From positions 1 through 32,340 of the forward strand of contig NZ_DRGY01000035.1 in the NCBI RefSeq assembly GCF_011049865.1: a stretch of DNA of 32,340 bases, read 5' to 3'. Positions within the stretch are counted from its first letter, which is position 1. The number at the start of each line of letters is the position of its first letter. Below, one piece after another: positions 23,648 through 31,309 of this stretch. The notes beneath the pieces are model-generated. The model did not search any database and was not told where the DNA came from. It was given only the letters and a program-made list of their open reading frames with translations. Source of the DNA: Marinobacter antarcticus. GTDB lineage: Bacteria > Pseudomonadota > Gammaproteobacteria > Pseudomonadales > Oleiphilaceae. Both the position numbers and the translations under genes were made by a program.

Positions 23648-24139
23648 TTAATTCGCAGTCCTTTGGAGAAGGTTCAACCCCTCCTTTGCGCACGCTTCAT
23701 CCAGGTGCCCCCCTGGTGCGCCGCCAACGCCAATACCACCAACACGGACATCATCTATAACAATCGGCAACCCGCCTCCAAGAATCACGAGTCTTTCATC
23801 CATATCTCGCAACCCTTCAAGAAAGGGCTTCTCACCGATCATGCTTGCCAGTTTTCCGCTGGGCTCTCCCACGCTTGCAGATGTAAATGCTTTTCCAAAG
23901 CTGCTTTTAATCGTATGCGGGCCCGCCATAGGATGACGCGATTGAGAGAGCAGAACACCACTTCGGTCTACAATTGCGACCGAAACGTTAAAGCCATCAT
24001 CTGAGCATTTTTTTAACGCAGCATTGACGGCTTTCTGAGCCAGTTCCAAAGGCAGATAACTCTGCTTGGGTAGCGTTTCGGCGTGTAAGCTATTGATAGA
24101 TAGCAAGATCAGTGCTGCAACAGCAATATTTTTGAACAT
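23648..24139 (-). CDS. Exported GlcG/HbpS-like (DUF336) protein
   Basis: About 163 residues. The start MFKNIAVAALILLSINSLHA is a signal peptide. The mature part follows the GlcG/HbpS fold: LELAQKAVNAALKKCSDDGF, VSVAIVDRSGVLL, HTIKSSFGKAFTSASV and a C-terminal VGGIGVGGAPGGHLDEACA. Relatives bind haem or cobalamin or are of unknown role. The longer frame to 24292 has no signal peptide at its start, so 24139 is chosen. Confidence 0.87.
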   Translation of the reverse strand: MFKNIAVAALILLSINSLHAETLPKQSYLPLELAQKAVNAALKKCSDDGFNVSVAIVDRSGVLLSQSRHPMAGPHTIKSSFGKAFTSASVGEPSGKLASMIGEKPFLEGLRDMDERLVILGGGLPIVIDDVRVGGIGVGGAPGGHLDEACAKEGLNLLQRTAN

Positions 24140-24239
24140 AACCAGACCCCCGCAATAACCATGGGACAATAAACACAAGCTAGGCTTTTGTTCACAATCA
24201 ATCAACTGTTTTGCGCTTTGCTCTGGTCTACCGTGCAAC

Positions 24240-24401
24240 CTAAGGCCAGCTGCCACAGGTGATTCCGGTGAGCGTAATATAGCTGCGATCATTTCCTTTC
24301 CAGAACTTACACCTGCAAAAATGCTTGCCGGGTTGGGGGGTAAGCTCTGTTGCCATCGGCTTTGCCTTTAAGAGTATCTTTGAGAATTTTTTGGCGGGCA
24401 T
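24240..24401 (-). CDS. Possible small cysteine-containing protein (53 aa)
   Basis: A 53-codon frame opens with ATG preceded by AAGGGGA at about 6 bases. The peptide has a basic N terminus (MPAKKFSKILLKAKP) and a later HFCRCKFWKG, faintly like a CDGSH-type cluster but without the CDGSH core. It fills the gap upstream of the GlcG/HbpS-like gene on the same strand. The good ribosome site is the main support; it could be spurious. Confidence 0.3.
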   Translation of the reverse strand: MPAKKFSKILLKAKPMATELTPQPGKHFCRCKFWKGNDRSYITLTGITCGSWP

Positions 24402-24446
24402 CGAAATCCCCTTCCCTTACAGAACGCTTACGTTTAAGGATTGAAC

Positions 24447-25211
24447 TCAGGGTAGTGAGCCACATTCGATGATTTCTACTGAATCAGGTAGTCCAGTGCG
24501 TTGTTGATCGGGCATAACGTCGGTGTAGAAACGATCAACGTACCTGAACGACGCTACTTTGCAGTATGAGTTCGGAGTCCACTTGCTGTGATCAGCCACC
24601 AACAGGCGGGCCCGGGTATTGGTGATTATCGCCCGGCTCACTTCGGCCTCGCGAATGTCATAGTCCATCAGGCCGATCTTGTGGTCCATTCTGCCGGTAC
24701 TGATGATGCCGAAATCGGTAGTGAAGGAACTGAAGAAACTGGTTACTTCCGGCCCCACCACGTCGTGGTGATTGTGCCGATATTGTCCGCCAGAAACGAT
24801 CACTTCAATGCCGGAATTTCCCGAAAGCGCTGAGGTCACGCTAAAGTTGTTGGTCAAAACCCGCAGCGATTTGTGATGGGCCAGCGCTTGCGCAACCAGC
24901 TCAACGGTACTGCCTACCCCGAGGCTTACGGTGACCCCTTCGGGAATATCAGCAGCGATGCACATGGCCATTCGCTTTTTGGTTAGCAGATGGCGTACCT
25001 GACGGTCTTTCATGGACGCTGTAGTAGCGCTAACAGGCAAGCTGACGCCGCCGTAACGACGGCGCAATAATCCCAGCTCGCACATTTTGTTGATGTCACG
25101 ACGAATGGTTTGCGTGGTGACGCCAAAGCGCTGAGCTATGTTTTCAACTTCGACATGCTCCTGCTCATGCACCCATTCCAGGATGCTACGCTGCCGTTCT
25201 TTGGCGTTCAT
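24447..25211 (-). CDS. DeoR/GlpR-family transcriptional regulator
   Basis: About 254 residues. The N terminus carries the DeoR helix-turn-helix (ERQRSILEWVHEQEHVEVEN, then FGVTTQTIRRDINKMCELGL). The body is the sugar-phosphate sensing DeoRC domain, with SLGVGSTVELVAQAL and the IREAEVSRAII/LLVADHSKW signatures. The ATG at 25211 is preferred over a TTG three codons upstream. It is the last gene of the transporter operon. DeoR proteins usually sense a phosphorylated metabolite, so a phosphorylated product of the neighbouring phosphatase pathway is the likely effector. An ATGTTCAATTGAACAT palindrome in the operon's promoter region is its probable operator. Confidence 0.88.
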   Translation of the reverse strand: MNAKERQRSILEWVHEQEHVEVENIAQRFGVTTQTIRRDINKMCELGLLRRRYGGVSLPVSATTASMKDRQVRHLLTKKRMAMCIAADIPEGVTVSLGVGSTVELVAQALAHHKSLRVLTNNFSVTSALSGNSGIEVIVSGGQYRHNHHDVVGPEVTSFFSSFTTDFGIISTGRMDHKIGLMDYDIREAEVSRAIITNTRARLLVADHSKWTPNSYCKVASFRYVDRFYTDVMPDQQRTGLPDSVEIIECGSLP

Positions 25212-25270
25212 CAGACTCAATGCTCAATCGGTTAAAACCCTTGTTGATGTCGGGCGAGACGCGTGATGGG

Positions 25271-26059
25271 CTATTTCAGCCCGGGTTCTGCACGCTGCCG
25301 CAGCCAGGCCTCCGCCATTTCAGCAAAGCCCAAGCCCGAGCGCTGGCTGACAATCGCCGCCGGCCGGTGGGTCATGATGGGCAGGTGCTTGCGAATGTTA
25401 GCCACACCCACACTCATTGGAAAGCTGCGAAACATGCTCTCATCATTGGGTGCATCGCCAATAAAGATGGCGCGCTGCTGCAACGCCTGGGTCTCCAGGC
25501 CCAGTAATTCACGCCCCACCCGCAAAGACATAGTGGATTTGTCGAAATCCCCCAGCCAGATGTTGATGTGAATCGAACTCTGCCGAACGTTAAAGCCTTG
25601 GGCAAGTAACGCGTCGTGAATGGCTGCAACTTGCTCGGGGGTCAGCGACTGCTGCTGGTTGTAGTCCACCGCCACATCCACATAGCGGAAGGGTTGGTCG
25701 GTGGCGAGCTTGGGTTCAAAATCCAGCTTCAGCGCTGCAACAGCCTCCAATATGGTTTGCTGGTCACGGCGGTGTTTCAATTCGTCGTCCCAGTAGCGCC
25801 AGCTTACGGTCTGTGGCTCTGTGCGCTCTGCATAGAATGCGCCCCCTTCCCCGATAACGGCTCGCACCGGCCAGGTGCGTATGATCTGGTCGCACCAGCC
25901 GGCGCAGCCTCCGGTCACCGGAATCACGCTGATGCCGGCTTCCGCCAGGCGACAAAGCGCCAGGTATGTCTCTGGTAGCAGCCGGCCGTCGGTCGTCAGC
26001 GTATCGTCCACATCGGTGAACAGAATGTCTGCGTTACCAAACTCAATGTTGTCTTTCAT
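25271..26059 (-). CDS. HAD-IIB family phosphatase (mannosyl-3-phosphoglycerate phosphatase-like)
   Basis: About 262 residues. The HAD motif I is visible as LFTDVDDTLTT (Asp nucleophile and acid/base Asp), motif II in VIPVTGG, and the C-terminal motif IV as IFIGDAPNDESMF, with a cap between them. This pattern fits HAD-IIB sugar or glycerate phosphatases such as MPGP. The ATG at 26059 (GGAG 10 bases before) is chosen over an upstream TTG. It lies 44 bp after the second permease gene. In this operon it may dephosphorylate the imported compound or a derivative. The substrate is not known. Confidence 0.82.
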   Translation of the reverse strand: MKDNIEFGNADILFTDVDDTLTTDGRLLPETYLALCRLAEAGISVIPVTGGCAGWCDQIIRTWPVRAVIGEGGAFYAERTEPQTVSWRYWDDELKHRRDQQTILEAVAALKLDFEPKLATDQPFRYVDVAVDYNQQQSLTPEQVAAIHDALLAQGFNVRQSSIHINIWLGDFDKSTMSLRVGRELLGLETQALQQRAIFIGDAPNDESMFRSFPMSVGVANIRKHLPIMTHRPAAIVSQRSGLGFAEMAEAWLRQRAEPGLK

Positions 26060-26103
26060 GTTATCGGCGCTCCAGTTCACATCGGGCAGCGGACTGTTCA
26101 AGA

Positions 26104-26913
26104 CTAAATCACCTTTTTGCGCAGAACGCTGGTCAGCGCCTCGCCCAGAATAACCAGAACAACGATGGCGAGCAGGATGGTAGCAACAGTCTGCCAGGCG
26201 AACAGGTCGATAGAGCCCTGCAGTAGCACCCCGATGCCCCCGGCGCCCACCAGACCCAGCACGGTAGATTCACGGATATTGATGTCCCAGCGCAGAATAA
26301 TGATGGCAAAAAATGCCGGCATTACCTGAGGCACAATGGCGTACAGCACCACCTTGAATTTGCTGGCGCCGGTCGCTTCCATAGCCTCGACCGGGCGGCG
26401 ATCGATTTCCTCAATGGCCTCGCCCATCAGCTTGCCGATGAACCCGACGGAGCGGAACATAACCGCCAAGATACCAGCCAGCACACCAGGGCCAAATATA
26501 GCCACGAAGAGCAGTGCCCAGATGATGGTGTTCACTGAACGGCTCGAGACCAGAATGAACCGGCCAATCCACAGGGTGACCTTGTTCGGCGTTGTGTTCT
26601 GCGCCGCGATGTAAGACACCGGCAAGGCGATGAAGATCGTCAACATGGTGGACAGCGTGGCGATATGGACAGTCTCCAGCATGGCGGAGAATATCGCATT
26701 CCACTGACCGAACTCCGGCGGCCACATGCGTGCGCCCAGGCTTTGAATCTGATTGGGTGCATCCCACACCCAGGGCCAGAAGATGTCGATGTCGCGCACC
26801 GCCCATACTACAGCCATGAGCGTGATCAGATAGACCGCATAGCGCGTCAGCTGTTCTTTGCGGTCATAGCGTGACCAGGCTCGATCGGCCAATTTTGCAG
26901 CGTGATCTACCAT
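26104..26913 (-). CDS. phnE: Phosphonate-type ABC transporter permease, second copy
   Basis: About 269 residues with six membrane segments. The permease loop contacting the ATPase is visible in GEAIEEIDRRPVEAMEATGA, followed by the PQVMPAFFAIIILRWDINIR motif and VGAGGIGVLL, all typical of PhnE. The ATG at 26913 overlaps the end of the upstream permease by 7 bp; GAGG precedes it. Two PhnE-type permeases in tandem imply a heterodimeric channel. The actual substrate may be a phosphonate, phosphite or other phosphate ester. The specificity is not readable here. Confidence 0.9.
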   Translation of the reverse strand: MVDHAAKLADRAWSRYDRKEQLTRYAVYLITLMAVVWAVRDIDIFWPWVWDAPNQIQSLGARMWPPEFGQWNAIFSAMLETVHIATLSTMLTIFIALPVSYIAAQNTTPNKVTLWIGRFILVSSRSVNTIIWALLFVAIFGPGVLAGILAVMFRSVGFIGKLMGEAIEEIDRRPVEAMEATGASKFKVVLYAIVPQVMPAFFAIIILRWDINIRESTVLGLVGAGGIGVLLQGSIDLFAWQTVATILLAIVVLVILGEALTSVLRKKVI

Positions 26914-27725
26914 ACTTTTTTCCTCACCCATCCGCTCAAGCCTTCACTGACCAGAATGATCGCGATAATCATCAGCAAAATGGCAAAGGCGAAATCGTAA
27001 TCGTAGCGTCCGAATGCGTTCATGAGCGTGCCACCAATGCCACCGGCACCCACAATCCCCACAACCGCGGAAGCGCGAAGGTTGCTGTCGAGTTGGTACA
27101 TAGACAGCCCTATTTGACGCGGCATGATCTGCGGGAATACCCCATAAACCAGTATTTTCATGTAGCCGGCGCCTACCGAACGCATGGCTTCCACCTGACC
27201 CCAATCGATTTCCTCGATTTCTTCAGCCAACAACTTGGCGACAAATCCGATGGAGTAGAGAGTCAGGGTGAGAATCCCCGCCATTGGACCAAACCCGACC
27301 GCAGCAACAAACAGAATGGCCACGATCACCGGGTGGAAACTGCGGGATACGATAATCAAGGTGCGGCCCAGCAGATAAACGGGCAGCGGCGCCACGTTCC
27401 GGGCAGCCATCACCGCGATGGGCACCGAGAGAAGAACACCCAGCAAGGTCGCCAAAAAAGCGATCTGGAAGCTTTCCTTGAACCCTGTCCAAAGCAAGCC
27501 CGCACGTTCAAAGCTTGGCGGGAAAGCACCCCCGAAAATTTTGCCTGCCCGGGGCAAGCCCTCGGAAATACGCTGCCAATCGAAAGGCAGTGTGGAGAAT
27601 GCCCAGTACAGATAAACCAGGGTGATTGCGACCAGCCCATAACGAACCCAGGGATTTGCTATGAATGGAGGCTTTTTCCAGATCCTGCCCGGCCGTGCAC
27701 CGTTTGCAGTTCGGTCGGATGTCAT
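26907..27725 (-). CDS. phnE: Phosphonate-type ABC transporter permease, first copy
   Basis: This 272-residue protein begins with a cytoplasmic stretch, then a first span (YGLVAITLVYLYWAFSTLPF). Further family marks are FKESFQIAFLATLLGVLLSV, EEIEEIDWGQVEAMRSVGAG, VFPQIMPRQIGLSMYQLDSN and VGAGGIGGTL. The start overlaps the end of the ATPase gene by 4 bp (ATGA), and its end overlaps the second permease, so all are co-translated. It forms the inner-membrane channel with its paralogue. Confidence 0.92.
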   Translation of the reverse strand: MTSDRTANGARPGRIWKKPPFIANPWVRYGLVAITLVYLYWAFSTLPFDWQRISEGLPRAGKIFGGAFPPSFERAGLLWTGFKESFQIAFLATLLGVLLSVPIAVMAARNVAPLPVYLLGRTLIIVSRSFHPVIVAILFVAAVGFGPMAGILTLTLYSIGFVAKLLAEEIEEIDWGQVEAMRSVGAGYMKILVYGVFPQIMPRQIGLSMYQLDSNLRASAVVGIVGAGGIGGTLMNAFGRYDYDFAFAILLMIIAIILVSEGLSGWVRKKVW

Positions 27726-28525
27726 GCCGTAGCCTCCGGAGCCGGGGATGCCTGTTGCTCTGGATCACCGCCATCTTCTTCCGGTGATTCGATACCACCG
27801 TAAATGGCATCCAGTGCATCCTGATTGAAATCCTTGGGCTCACCGTCGAAAATCATCTGCCCATGGCGCATGCCGACAATGCGATCGGTATACATCCGCG
27901 CCTGTGTAACGTTATGAATGTTGATCAATACCGGCAGCGACATTTCACTCGCAAGGCTTTGGAGCAGGCCCATGATCTGCTGCGAGGTTTTTGGGTCCAA
28001 CGACGCCGTTGGCTCATCCGCCAGCAAGATCTGAGGCTCTTGCATCAATGCACGCACCACCGCAACACGCTGGCGCTCGCCACCCGACAACTGATCTGCC
28101 CGTTTATCGGCGTAATGCGCGATACCCACACGCTCCATAAGGCTGAAAGCGCGGTCGATATCGGATTGGGGGAAGCGGCGCGTCAAGGCCTGGAAAAATG
28201 ACACATAACCCAGACGTCCGGAAAGTACGTTCTCCATAACCGTCAAACGATCGATCAGGTTGAAGCCCTGAAAAACCATGCCGATGCGCCGGCGGGAATG
28301 GCGTAATTCGCTTCCGCGAAGATTGACCAACTCATGGCCGTTCAGCTTGATCGAACCGGAGGTCGGCTCGACCAACCGGTTTATGCAGCGCAGCAACGTG
28401 CTTTTGCCTGCACCGGAAGCGCCGACGATGGAAACAACGCTGCTGCCCTCGACCTTCAGATTAAGGCCTTTGAGCACAGGGTCGTTTTGCCCATACCGCT
28501 TTACGAGGTTGGTAATCTCTAACAT
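27722..28525 (-). CDS. phnC: Phosphonate-type ABC transporter ATP-binding protein
   Basis: About 267 residues. Walker A is GASGAGKST, the signature is LSGGERQRVAVVRALMQEPQ, and Walker B is ILLADEPTASLD, with the H-loop in INIHNVTQ. The order and the long helical insert (RLGYVSFFQALTRRFPQSDI) match PhnC. The ATG at 28525 is preferred over a GTG three codons upstream because GGAG lies 8 bases before it. A 12 bp stem lies in the gap between this gene and the binding-protein gene. The acidic C-terminal tail (SPEEDGGDPEQQ) is an odd extension. Confidence 0.93.
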   Translation of the reverse strand: MLEITNLVKRYGQNDPVLKGLNLKVEGSSVVSIVGASGAGKSTLLRCINRLVEPTSGSIKLNGHELVNLRGSELRHSRRRIGMVFQGFNLIDRLTVMENVLSGRLGYVSFFQALTRRFPQSDIDRAFSLMERVGIAHYADKRADQLSGGERQRVAVVRALMQEPQILLADEPTASLDPKTSQQIMGLLQSLASEMSLPVLINIHNVTQARMYTDRIVGMRHGQMIFDGEPKDFNQDALDAIYGGIESPEEDGGDPEQQASPAPEATA

Positions 28526-28541
28526 GTGGTTCACTCCGGAC

Positions 28542-28570
28542 AGAGCCCCTGACGGTTAGTCAGAGGCTCT
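28542..28570 (-). terminator. Intercistronic stem-loop between phnD and phnC
   Basis: AGAGCCTCTGAC and GTCAGGGGCTCT (minus-strand RNA) form a 12 bp stem with one G-U pair and a 5 nt loop. It follows the binding-protein stop by 8 bp. Such hairpins often protect the upstream message or attenuate downstream genes, giving excess binding protein. No T-run follows. Confidence 0.65.
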
Positions 28571-28578
28571 TATGCTGC

Positions 28579-29571
28579 TTACTTAAGATTATCGGGGGTG
28601 TACTGGACGCCATTGGAGGCTTGAATGGTGCGAATAACCTTCCAGTTGTCTTTGTAATTGATGGGAACAAAAGTCTCGACGCCTTCGAACTCGTCACCCA
28701 GCTCGGTGCCTGCGAACTTGAAGGTGTAAAAAGCCTCGCGGATTTTCTCAACCAGATCAGGATCCAGGTTGTGTGCGTAGTTGTAAGACGTTGTCGGGAA
28801 ACGGTCTGATTCCCAAATCAGACGCACGTCGTCTGTGTCGTACAACCCACGGGCGGCCATACGCTCTACCACTTCGGAGGCTACGGGGGCGGCGTCGTAA
28901 TCTTTTGCGACCACGCCAAGCATGGACTGGTCGTGGCTACCCGAAAAGGAAATTTCATAGTCTTCGCCCGGTACGATGCCCATTTCCGGGAACAACGCCC
29001 TCGGTGCCTGGTTACCCGAGTTGGACGTGGGCGAAGTGTGCGCGACCCGCTTGCCTTTCAGGTCTTTGATTTCGCGAATATCGGAATCTTTATGCGTAAA
29101 AACCTGCAGCGTATAACCAAACTGACCCGAATCTGAACCCATCAATGCAAAGGGAACCGCGCCGGCAAGGTTAACCGCGAAAGGCGTTGGGCCAGTGGAG
29201 AAGCCGGCGATATGCAGGCGGCCACTGCGCATGGCCTCTACCTGGGCAGCGTTGGATTGCACGGCGAAGAAGCGCACGTCCCGGCCGGTGACTTCAGACA
29301 GGTGATCAATGAACGGCTGCCAGATATCGGAGTAGATGGCGGGGTCTTCAACCGGCGTGTACGCAAAAATTAACGTGTCGGGATTGCTCCACTGTGATTT
29401 GTCAGTGGGCAAATCAGCAACCATATCGCCGTTTTCGTCGCAATACAGAGCGTCAAGCGCGCCGCGTTCACAATCAGCCAGGGCCTGGCCACTGAAACCT
29501 GACATTAAAACCGAAGCCGCCAGGGCAGCAGACGGCAATACACCGGGAAGCATTTTTTTATAGAAATTCAT
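28579..29571 (-). CDS. phnD: Phosphate/phosphite/phosphonate ABC transporter substrate-binding protein
   Basis: About 330 residues. A signal peptide ends near GQALAD. Family landmarks are IFAYTPVEDPAIYSDIWQPF, FFAVQSNAAQVEAMRSGRLH, IAGFSTGPTPFAV and LKGKRVAHTSPTSNSGNQAP, the ligand pocket of PhnD-type receptors. The ATG at 29571 has GGAG 7 bases before it and gives the signal peptide; the longer frame does not. It is the first gene of the operon. The segment CERGALDALYCDENGDMVAD after the signal peptide, with two cysteines, looks like an added N-terminal insert. The ligand is not certain. Confidence 0.9.
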   Translation of the reverse strand: MNFYKKMLPGVLPSAALAASVLMSGFSGQALADCERGALDALYCDENGDMVADLPTDKSQWSNPDTLIFAYTPVEDPAIYSDIWQPFIDHLSEVTGRDVRFFAVQSNAAQVEAMRSGRLHIAGFSTGPTPFAVNLAGAVPFALMGSDSGQFGYTLQVFTHKDSDIREIKDLKGKRVAHTSPTSNSGNQAPRALFPEMGIVPGEDYEISFSGSHDQSMLGVVAKDYDAAPVASEVVERMAARGLYDTDDVRLIWESDRFPTTSYNYAHNLDPDLVEKIREAFYTFKFAGTELGDEFEGVETFVPINYKDNWKVIRTIQASNGVQYTPDNLK

Positions 29572-29598
29572 TGTTATTCTCCGTCGGGAGCGGTTCAT

Positions 29599-29615
29599 GC
29601 ATGAGGACCTCATGC
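29599..29615. promoter_or_regulatory. Perfect 17 bp palindrome upstream of phnD
   Basis: GCATGAGG A CCTCATGC is perfectly symmetric and sits 28-44 bp upstream of the phnD start, inside the likely 5' leader. It may be a regulator site or an mRNA hairpin. Confidence 0.5.
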
Positions 29616-29666
29616 GGTGTATTGAACATCTGGAGAGGGTTCCGCTCCATGGTTTGCTATTGCGAG

Positions 29667-29682
29667 ATGTTCAATTGAACAT
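29667..29682. promoter_or_regulatory. Candidate DeoR operator, palindrome ATGTTCAATTGAACAT
   Basis: This perfect 16 bp palindrome has ATGTTC half-sites like those of GlpR-type operators. A second TTGAACAT half-site is at 29622-29629, about 45 bp away. The DeoR gene at the end of the same operon is the likely reader. Confidence 0.6.
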
Positions 29683-29695
29683 TAATAGTAGCAAT

Positions 29696-29737
29696 AATGT
29701 GTCATCAGGCAACACCCGGGATGCCTGATGACACATT
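29696..29737. terminator. Strong hairpin after the dadA-like gene
   Basis: AATGTGTCATCAGGCA (29696-29711) and TGCCTGATGACACATT (29722-29737) form a perfect 16 bp stem around a 10 nt loop, 11 bp after the dadA stop. There is no long T-run. It separates the dadA unit from the transporter operon. Confidence 0.7.
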
Positions 29738-29748
29738 AGCGGAGAATT

Positions 29749-30978
29749 TTATCGGGTGCTTGTTGAGCCTGTCTCAACCGAATCCGCCAGCATCTCAGCG
29801 GTAATCGCCGACAGGGTCCAGCCCAGATGACCATGGCCCGTGTTGTAGAACACGGTAGGAAGACTGCCCGGCCCTACTCGCGGCATCATGTTGGGCAGCA
29901 TGGGGCGCAACCCCGCCCAAGGCACAACGCGCCGGGTACAGACGCCCGGGAAGCATTGCTCTACCCAACGGGTAAGCGGGCGAATCCTGTCATCCCGGAT
30001 ATTGCGGTTGTACCCGTTGAATTCCGCTGTACCCGCCACCCGGAATCGGGTGTCACCCAGCCGGCTGGTCACCAGCTTGGTGGCATCGTCCAGCAGGCTG
30101 ACGGTTGGCGCTGCTTTTTGAGAGGCTTCGTCGTCCAGCTCAACGGTAATGGAATAGCCTTTCACCGGATAGATGTTGACCCGGTCTCCCAGCTTCGCGG
30201 CCAGCGCGCGGCTGCCAACGCCGGCGCAAATCACCACGCCATCGAAGGTGTCGCGGGTTTGCTGCCCGTCGTCAAATGAGGTTACCCACGCATTGGACTG
30301 ATCCGCGCTCAATTCAGTTACCGTGTGTCCGTAGCACGTCTTTACACCAAGGCGCACAATTGCCTCTGCCAGACTGTTGGTGAACTTGTGGATATCACCG
30401 GTTGAATCGCTCTCGGTAAAAAAACCACCGTAGTAGGTGCCGGCCAAGGTGGGTTCGATCGCACGCATTTCCTCGGGAGTAACAGCCCGGCGTTCCAGAC
30501 CTCCGGCGGACAGCAGCCTCGAGACGTTCGCAGCGTGATCGAAACCGGCTTTGTCGCGATAGATATGCAAAATGCCCTGCTTCTTGAGGTCGAAATCAAT
30601 ACCTTCTTCCTGCGCCCATTCGAACAGGTAATCGCGGGCAGCAATCGCCAGGCGAGCGGTTTCGGTGGTGTTTTTTTCGTACTGGGGCATTGCCGCACAA
30701 AACTCGGCGAACCAGCTCAGCTTGTGCCAGGAGGGCTTGGGGTTGACCAGTAAGGGGGCATCACTGTGGAACATCCACTTGATGCCTTTGGCTATGGTCT
30801 GCCAGTTGTTCCAGACTTCGGCATTGGAGGCCGAGAGTTGGCCACCGTTGGCGAAGGAGGTCTCCATCGCCGCGTAGCGGTGCTTCTCGTAAACGGTCAC
30901 ATCCATGCCACGCTTGGCCAGGGTGTATGCGGTTGTGATACCGGTAATGCCGCCGCCAATAACTGCAATTCGCTTCAT
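29749..30978 (-). CDS. DadA-like FAD-dependent D-amino-acid dehydrogenase / amino-acid oxidase
   Basis: About 409 residues. The FAD-binding Rossmann motif is at the N terminus (RIAVIGGGITGITTAYTLAK, then DVTVYEKHRYAAMETSFANG). GGQLSASNAEVW and the later WAGLRPMLPNMMPRVG and YNTGHGHLGWTLS are DadA signatures. These flavoenzymes deaminate D-amino acids to keto acids. The ATG at 30978 is chosen because GGAG lies 6 bases before it; an ATG two codons upstream abuts that site. The leader contains a tandem glycine riboswitch, so the preferred role may be glycine or a glycine-derived amine rather than D-alanine. It lies upstream of the transporter operon, separated by a hairpin. Confidence 0.86.
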   Translation of the reverse strand: MKRIAVIGGGITGITTAYTLAKRGMDVTVYEKHRYAAMETSFANGGQLSASNAEVWNNWQTIAKGIKWMFHSDAPLLVNPKPSWHKLSWFAEFCAAMPQYEKNTTETARLAIAARDYLFEWAQEEGIDFDLKKQGILHIYRDKAGFDHAANVSRLLSAGGLERRAVTPEEMRAIEPTLAGTYYGGFFTESDSTGDIHKFTNSLAEAIVRLGVKTCYGHTVTELSADQSNAWVTSFDDGQQTRDTFDGVVICAGVGSRALAAKLGDRVNIYPVKGYSITVELDDEASQKAAPTVSLLDDATKLVTSRLGDTRFRVAGTAEFNGYNRNIRDDRIRPLTRWVEQCFPGVCTRRVVPWAGLRPMLPNMMPRVGPGSLPTVFYNTGHGHLGWTLSAITAEMLADSVETGSTSTR

Positions 30979-31035
30979 AGCCATCTCCAGAGAGCGTCCA
31001 GGGTTTCCTCTCTACGCGCAGTGGTAGAAAGCACC

Positions 31036-31236
31036 CCTTCCGTCACGGTACCTGAGAGATTCACGCGCCGTTTTAATAAAACCGGCCGCTTGCTCCTTCG
31101 GTGTGCCGACTAACGCAGTCGCCGACAGCTCTTCGGAAAGTCTTCATGTTAGCGGTCCGTTTGCCTGAGAGTTTCCGGGGCAGTTGCTCCTTCGGCGCCG
31201 ATCACACTGATGTGCAATGCAGTCTCTCCCGCTAAC
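31036..31236 (-). promoter_or_regulatory. Tandem glycine riboswitch ahead of the dadA-like gene
   Basis: On the minus strand two aptamers lie in series. The first (31236-31148) opens GTTAGCGGGAGAGACTGC and closes with CCGCTAAC, so its P1 pairs perfectly. It contains GCCGAAGGAGCAA and AACTCTCAGGCAAACGGAC, the conserved core. The second (about 31139-31036) repeats CCGAAGGAGCAA and ATCTCTCAGGTACCGTGAC. They are joined by a short linker. Downstream, AGAGAG and CTCTCT can pair just before the GGAG of the gene, a possible expression platform. Glycine binding usually turns genes on. Confidence 0.93.
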
Positions 31237-31309
31237 ACGTCGGATTTGCAATTCATCCTATCCTGCTTCGCAACATAGCAAATAATTCAGCTTTACAACA
31301 TCTCCGCTA

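Noticed and set aside
26871..27803. A 310-codon plus-strand open frame
   Set aside because: It lies antisense to the two phnE permeases and reads as low-information, histidine- and glutamine-rich sequence typical of a shadow frame.
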